Both the position numbers and the translations under genes were made by a program. DNA of 64,000 nt. Source: Microbacterium sp. GTDB lineage: Bacteria; Actinomycetota; Actinomycetes; Actinomycetales; Microbacteriaceae. The stretch spans positions 62,001 through 126,000 of the forward strand of contig NZ_JAFKIP010000006.1 of NCBI RefSeq assembly GCF_017305435.1, given 5' to 3'. Below, piece after piece: positions 60,509-64,000 of this stretch. The notes beneath the pieces are model-generated. The model saw only the letters and a list, made by a program, of their open reading frames with translations, was not told the origin of the DNA and made no database searches. Each line of letters starts with the position of its first letter. Position 1 is the first letter of the stretch.

Positions 60509-61171
60509 ATGTCCGATCCCCGCCCCGCGCCGCGTCGTCGCCGCGGCGCGCGCGCGGGCCTGGACCAGGCGGCGATCGTCGATGCCGCGCGCGGGCTCGA
60601 TCCTGTCGACGTCACGATGCAGGGCGTCGCGACGGCTCTCGGCGTCGACCGCAAGGCGCTCAACCATCACGTGACCGACCGCGAGAGCCTCCTCGAGCTG
60701 CTCGCGATCGATGCCTTCCGCCGCCGCTTCTCGGCCGACGAGGTCGACCTGGGCGAGACGTGGCAGAGCGCGTGCCGGGCCTACGCCGACAACATGTGGC
60801 ACAGTCTCGTCGACATCGGGCAGTGGTTGCCCTACTTCCGCTTCACGAGCCCGCGCGACCTCGCGATCGCGGGCCCCGCCGACGTCATCGCGGCGCGCAT
60901 GCTCGCCGCCGGCTTCGAACCGGTGACGGTCAGCCGCGCGCTGCACCTGCTCGTCACGATCTGCCGCGGATTCGCGCAGGATGCCGTGATCGGCAGCCGC
61001 GCCGGCGGCCATCCCCAGGTCGAGGATCTGCGTGTCGCGCTCGCGACGGAGCGGGAGGGGTACGTGGCGCTGCGTGAGCTCGTCGACGCGCGCGTCGACA
61101 ACTACGGCGCCGAGCAGTTCGCCTTCGACCTCGACGCCTTCATCGCCGCGATCGAGCGACTCGCCCCCTGA
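60509..61171 (+). CDS. TetR family transcriptional regulator
   Basis: This 220-residue repressor has an N-terminal helix-turn-helix (about 18-60: LDQAAIVDAARGLDPVDVTMQ then GVATALGVDRKALNHHVTDRE), where the NHHVTDRESLLE form is typical of the TetR_C-type family. An all-helical ligand domain covers about 75-215, with a WQSACRAYADNMWHSLVD helix. The Arg-rich first 15 residues may touch the DNA minor groove. It diverges from the SDR gene with twin operators in the 108-base gap; TAGAGT seven bases before the ATG suggests a leaderless message. The inducer is unknown, probably a substrate of the SDR. Confidence 0.9.
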   Translation: MSDPRPAPRRRRGARAGLDQAAIVDAARGLDPVDVTMQGVATALGVDRKALNHHVTDRESLLELLAIDAFRRRFSADEVDLGETWQSACRAYADNMWHSLVDIGQWLPYFRFTSPRDLAIAGPADVIAARMLAAGFEPVTVSRALHLLVTICRGFAQDAVIGSRAGGHPQVEDLRVALATEREGYVALRELVDARVDNYGAEQFAFDLDAFIAAIERLAP

Positions 61172-61192
61172 CCCCGGGTGCTCCCGCGGCCC

Positions 61193-61993
61193 TCAGCCGC
61201 GAGCGAGGATCTCGCCGTGGGGCAGCAGGATCCAGCCATCCTCGGCGACCGCCCACTCCCGCCACGCGGCGCTGATGCGCTCGAGCGCGGCCCGGTCGGC
61301 GATCCCCTGCCCCACGACGACGTCCGCGAACGCGGACTGCAGCGCGCGATCGGCCCACATCCCGCCCCACCACGCCCTTTCGGCCGGGGATTCGTAGAGC
61401 CATACCGACGCGGAGGCGCGCACATCGGCGAAGCCGGCTTCCTGCGCCCACGCCTTCAACCGCCGCCCCGCGGCTGGTTCGCCGCTCGTCGCGCGGTGCG
61501 CCGCGAGATAGACCTCGAGCCACTCATCCAGACCCGGCAGCCGCGGCCACCAGATGACGCCCTCGTAGTCGACGTCGCGCGCCGCGACGACGCCCTCCGG
61601 CGTCACGACGCGGCGGAACTCCCGGAGCGCGTCGACCGGACGGGCGAGATGCTGCAGCACCTGGTGGGCGTGTACGACGTCCCACTCATCGTCGGCGGAG
61701 TCCAGCGCGTACGCGTCGTCGACCGCGTACGACACGGTCGACGCGCCCGCTGCCGCACGGTCGGCCTCGGCCTGCGCGACGACGTCGGGCGAGGCGTCCA
61801 CACCGCGCACCGCTCCGGGCGCGACCCGAGCCGCGAGGTCGAGCGTGATGGTCCCCGGCCCCGCGCCGACATCGAGGACCGACGTCCCCGGCGTCAGGAG
61901 CGGGAGAAGGTAGGCGGCGGAGTTCTCGGCGGTGCGCCAGCGGTGCGAGCGCAGCACGCTCTCGTGATGACCGTGGGTGTAGGCGTCGGGCAT
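61193..61993 (-). CDS. Class I SAM-dependent methyltransferase
   Basis: The 266-residue enzyme has motif I LDVGAGPGT (about 40-48), motif II GVDASPDVVAQAE (near 64-76) and motif IV DEWDVVHAHQVLQHLARP (near 102-119). A further RDVDYEGVIWWPRLPGLDEW segment (near 139-158) is common in ubiquinone/menaquinone-type or generic methyltransferases. The substrate is unknown. It sits 45 bases downstream of the aldo/keto reductase gene on the same strand and converges on the TetR gene. Confidence 0.86.
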   Translation of the reverse strand: MPDAYTHGHHESVLRSHRWRTAENSAAYLLPLLTPGTSVLDVGAGPGTITLDLAARVAPGAVRGVDASPDVVAQAEADRAAAGASTVSYAVDDAYALDSADDEWDVVHAHQVLQHLARPVDALREFRRVVTPEGVVAARDVDYEGVIWWPRLPGLDEWLEVYLAAHRATSGEPAAGRRLKAWAQEAGFADVRASASVWLYESPAERAWWGGMWADRALQSAFADVVVGQGIADRAALERISAAWREWAVAEDGWILLPHGEILARG

Positions 61994-62038
61994 GGGGTCA
62001 TCCTGCCAGGCGCCGACGCCCCGCCGTCACCACCGCCG

Positions 62039-62989
62039 TCACATGTCGGCGGGGGTCCACTCCGAGACCTCGTCGAGGTCGGCGACCTCGGCCGCCGTGA
62101 GCTCCGTCGTCGCGCCCGCGAGGAGGTCCGGCACCTGGGCGAGCTTCGACGCCGACGCGATGGGGGCGACGACCGTCGGCTTCGCGCGCAGCCACGCAAG
62201 GGCCGTCGCCGCGATCGAGACGCCGTGCGCATCGCCGACGCGCTCCAGCACCTCGAGGATCTGCAGCCCCTGCGGCGTCGCGTACGTCGCGGCCTGGCCG
62301 GCGCGCGGCGACGCCTGATCCTCCGGCTCGGTCGACCGGTACTTGCCGGTGAGGAACCCCTTCGCGAGCGAGAAGTACGGTACGAGCGAGAGCCCCAGCT
62401 CCTCCGCGACCGGGACGATGTCGTTCTCGGTCTCGCGGTGGACGAGGTTGTAGTGCGGCTGGATCGCGACGGGCTCCGAGACGCCGAGGTCCCGCGCGAT
62501 GCGCACCCACTCGCGGATCCGATCGGCGGAGTAGTTCGACACCGCCGTGTACCGCACGAGACCGTCGGAGACGAGCTGCCCGAAGGCGGCGACGGTCTCT
62601 TCCAGCGGCGTCTCGGCGTCGTCGAAGTGCGCGTAGTAGAGGTCGATCGACTCGACGCCGAGGCGCTCGAGGGATGCCTCGGCCGCTGCCCGCACGTTCG
62701 CCGCGGCCAGTCCCTTGAACTGGGGATGCTGGCTGACCTTCGTCGCGACCGTCAGGCCCGTGTGATGCCGGCTCGCGAGCCACGCGCCGAGGATGCGCTC
62801 GCTCTCGCCGCCTTCGTGGCCGGGCACCCAGGCGCTGTACGAGTCGGCCGTGTCGATGAAGTTGCCGCCGCCGGCGTGGAACGCGTCGAGGATGGCGAAG
62901 GAGGCGTCACGGTCGGCCGTCCAGCCGAACACGTTGCCGCCGAGGGCGAGGGGGAAGACGTCGAGGTCGCTCGTGCCGATGCGGGTCAT
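62039..62989 (-). CDS. Aldo/keto reductase
   Basis: The 316-residue NADPH-dependent TIM-barrel enzyme has the catalytic set: Asp and Tyr in [11 protein letters not shown] (near 45-55), Lys in VATKVSQ (near 83) and His in YYAHFDD (near 116). VSNYSADR (near 150) and the C-terminal [17 protein letters not shown] (near 278-294) bind NADPH. It is most like the YghZ/Tas-type group. ATG 62989 has GGATCGGAG upstream; a longer frame would begin with an unlikely Cys-rich peptide. The methyltransferase lies downstream. Confidence 0.9.
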   Translation of the reverse strand: MTRIGTSDLDVFPLALGGNVFGWTADRDASFAILDAFHAGGGNFIDTADSYSAWVPGHEGGESERILGAWLASRHHTGLTVATKVSQHPQFKGLAAANVRAAAEASLERLGVESIDLYYAHFDDAETPLEETVAAFGQLVSDGLVRYTAVSNYSADRIREWVRIARDLGVSEPVAIQPHYNLVHRETENDIVPVAEELGLSLVPYFSLAKGFLTGKYRSTEPEDQASPRAGQAATYATPQGLQILEVLERVGDAHGVSIAATALAWLRAKPTVVAPIASASKLAQVPDLLAGATTELTAAEVADLDEVSEWTPADM

Positions 62990-63045
62990 ACTCCGATCCA
63001 AGCACGGCACGCCCCGGCGCATTCCCCGCCGCGTACAATCACGTC

Positions 63046-63345
63046 ATGTTCGGTGCGGCGGTGATGTGGGTCTTCCTCTTCTCCCTCATCGCGCTGCCCG
63101 TGTACTTCGTCTGGTACGCGTGGGACACCGCGCGCAGGCGGCGCCGTGGCGAGTCGATCTCGCGCCCTTCGGGCGGCTCATTCGGTTTCGACGAGGTCTG
63201 GCGCCCCACCGCCGCTGAGGCGCAGGCCGTCTGGGAGGCCGAGCAGATCACGCCCGCTCCCGCACCGACGCCGCGCGACGGCCCGGGCGTCATCACGGGC
63301 GGCCGCATCGTCATCGAGACCGGCCTGCGTCCACCGGCGCGCTGA
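63046..63345 (+). CDS. Small membrane-anchored protein
   Basis: The 99-residue protein has one N-terminal membrane helix (about 7-26, [19 protein letters not shown]), an Arg-rich stop-transfer sequence (ARRRRRGES) and a Pro/Ala-rich cytoplasmic tail. I do not recognise a family. TACAAT (63034-63039) ends six bases before the ATG and is among the best -10 boxes in the window, so leaderless transcription is likely. The downstream 174 bases carry the second copy of the double-hairpin element. Confidence 0.7.
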   Translation: MFGAAVMWVFLFSLIALPVYFVWYAWDTARRRRRGESISRPSGGSFGFDEVWRPTAAEAQAVWEAEQITPAPAPTPRDGPGVITGGRIVIETGLRPPAR

Positions 63346-63364
63346 CGCGCGCCACGCCCGCGGA

Positions 63365-63431
63365 GTTTCGGGCGCGTAAAGCGACCGAAACTCGATTCGC
63401 GAGAGCTTCGGGCGCTTGAGGAGACCGAAAC
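63365..63431. repeat. Dispersed double-hairpin element, copy 2
   Basis: Two 27-base units (63365-63391 and 63405-63431), again 40 bases apart, begin GTTTCGGGCGC or GCTTCGGGCGC and end ACCGAAAC. The spacer contains TTCGCGAGA, matching TTCGCGGGA of the first copy at 40342-40408. The element lies between the small membrane protein gene and the luciferase-like gene, both on the plus strand. Confidence 0.88.
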
Positions 63432-63519
63432 TCGGCCGAGTGCGACTGTGTGCAGGCATCCGGATGCCGCGGCATCCATTCACGGGAATGGAACGCTCGG
63501 GCGTACGGTTGCAGTCATC

Positions 63520-64000
63520 ATGCAACGCTTCGGAACACTCTCGTTCGGACACTACGGACCGCTCGGCGGCGGGCGCGAGCTGACCGCCGGAGACTCGCTC
63601 CACCAGGCGATCGACCTCGCCCAGGGGATGGACGAACTGGGCGCGAACGGCGTCTACTTCCGCGTGCACCATTTCGCGCGTCAGCAGGCCTCCCCCATGC
63701 CGCTGCTCGCGGCGATCGCCGCGAAGACCGAGCGCATCGAGATGGGCACGGGCGTCGTCGACATGCGCTACGAGAACCCGCTGTACCTCGCCGAGGAGGC
63801 CGCGGCCGTCGACCTCATCTCCGACGGGCGACTGGCGCTGGGCGTCAGCCGCGGGTCACCCGAGACGGTCGTGCGCGGGTACGAGAAGTTCGGCTACACC
63901 GCTGAGGACCCGCGCGGCGCCGACCTCGCACGCGAGCACTTCGACCTGTTCTGGCGCGCGATCGGAGGCGAGGGCATCGCCGAACGCGACCCGAACTCCC
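63520..64000 (+). CDS. Luciferase-like flavin-dependent oxidoreductase, C-terminus cut by the window edge
   Basis: The first 160 residues of a bacterial luciferase-family (LLM class) enzyme are visible. The TIM-barrel signatures are LSFGHYGPLGGGRELTAGDS (about 7-26), FRVHHFARQQASPMPLLAAI (about 47-66), MGTGVVDMRYENPLYLAEEA (about 74-93) and DLISDGRLALGVSRGSPE (about 98-115). This is the monooxygenase group that acts on alkanes, aldehydes or F420/FMN substrates; no substrate can be named. TACGGT (63504-63509) may be its -10. It continues beyond the right edge. Confidence 0.85.
   Translation, partial: MQRFGTLSFGHYGPLGGGRELTAGDSLHQAIDLAQGMDELGANGVYFRVHHFARQQASPMPLLAAIAAKTERIEMGTGVVDMRYENPLYLAEEAAAVDLISDGRLALGVSRGSPETVVRGYEKFGYTAEDPRGADLAREHFDLFWRAIGGEGIAERDPNS

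Noticed and set aside
1-64000. CRISPR array, prophage, insertion sequence or integrative element
   Set aside because: No regularly spaced repeats, transposase, integrase or phage structural genes were seen. The only repeats are the hairpin elements and tandem units described.

Overview
The window is a 64-kb piece of a GC-rich actinobacterial chromosome, most likely a Microbacterium or a close relative in Microbacteriaceae. This rests on about 70% GC, GTG starts, ATGA/GTGA/TGATG gene overlaps, TAnnnT -10 boxes placed just upstream of start codons, very frequent GGATGCC/GGCATCC heptamers, and gene families typical of that group (DUF222-HNH, DipZ, Peptidase_Mx, NtaA-type flavin monooxygenases). 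I see no prophage, insertion sequence, CRISPR array or rRNA operon.

Layout. 1-6.4 kb: a minus-strand phosphate uptake locus (pstC, pstA, pstS, then a large secreted PstS-like protein cut by the left edge and preceded by a PHO-box-like element). 6.6-8.9 kb: a PASTA Ser/Thr kinase coupled to an unknown 168-residue protein. 9-13.5 kb: a small membrane protein, an EamA permease, recR and dnaX. 13.5-22 kb: a flavin monooxygenase, a membrane protein, a GH65 phosphorylase with its beta-phosphoglucomutase, ackA and pta, and then the SRP RNA gene, which no protein search would show. 22.3-26.8 kb: moxR, DUF58 and a transglutaminase. 26.9-34.1 kb: a dicarboxylate symporter, a 5'-altered DUF222-HNH gene, a flavin monooxygenase/reductase pair with a possible leader peptide, divergent dipZ, and tRNA-Ser(GGA). 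34.2-46 kb: housekeeping and redox genes, including CoA pyrophosphatase, an ATP-grasp protein, SDRs, an NYN ribonuclease, a lactonase, an MFS exporter, msrA, an M18 aminopeptidase and a membrane-fused lipase. 45.6-49.4 kb: three regulator modules (HxlR/quinone reductase, PadR/ABC1 kinase) with visible palindromic operators. 49.4-57 kb: a flavoprotein disulfide reductase, a complete OpuC-type osmoprotectant ABC transporter, and a sulfur module (metY with an NtaA-type monooxygenase). 57-64 kb: a zinc metallopeptidase, an AlkZ-like winged-helix protein, a TetR-controlled SDR, a methyltransferase, an aldo/keto reductase, a small membrane protein and a luciferase-like enzyme cut by the right edge.

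Genes that work together: pstCAS in phosphate import; the GH65 enzyme and beta-PGM in phosphorolysis of an alpha-glucosyl disaccharide to glucose 6-phosphate; pta-ackA in acetyl-phosphate/ATP formation; two NtaA-type monooxygenases, one with its own flavin reductase and one coupled to sulfhydrylation, as a plausible organosulfur scavenging network; and four OpuC proteins in osmoprotectant import. Outside the coding genes the main signals are a duplicated element of two hairpins 40 bp apart (at 40.3 kb and 63.4 kb), a perfect 22-bp inverted repeat at 15.2 kb, paired operators at 46.0 and 60.4 kb, and the excess of the GGATGCC heptamer. No stretch longer than 300 bases lacks a gene; the longest gap, 22013-22291, holds the SRP RNA and divergent promoters.
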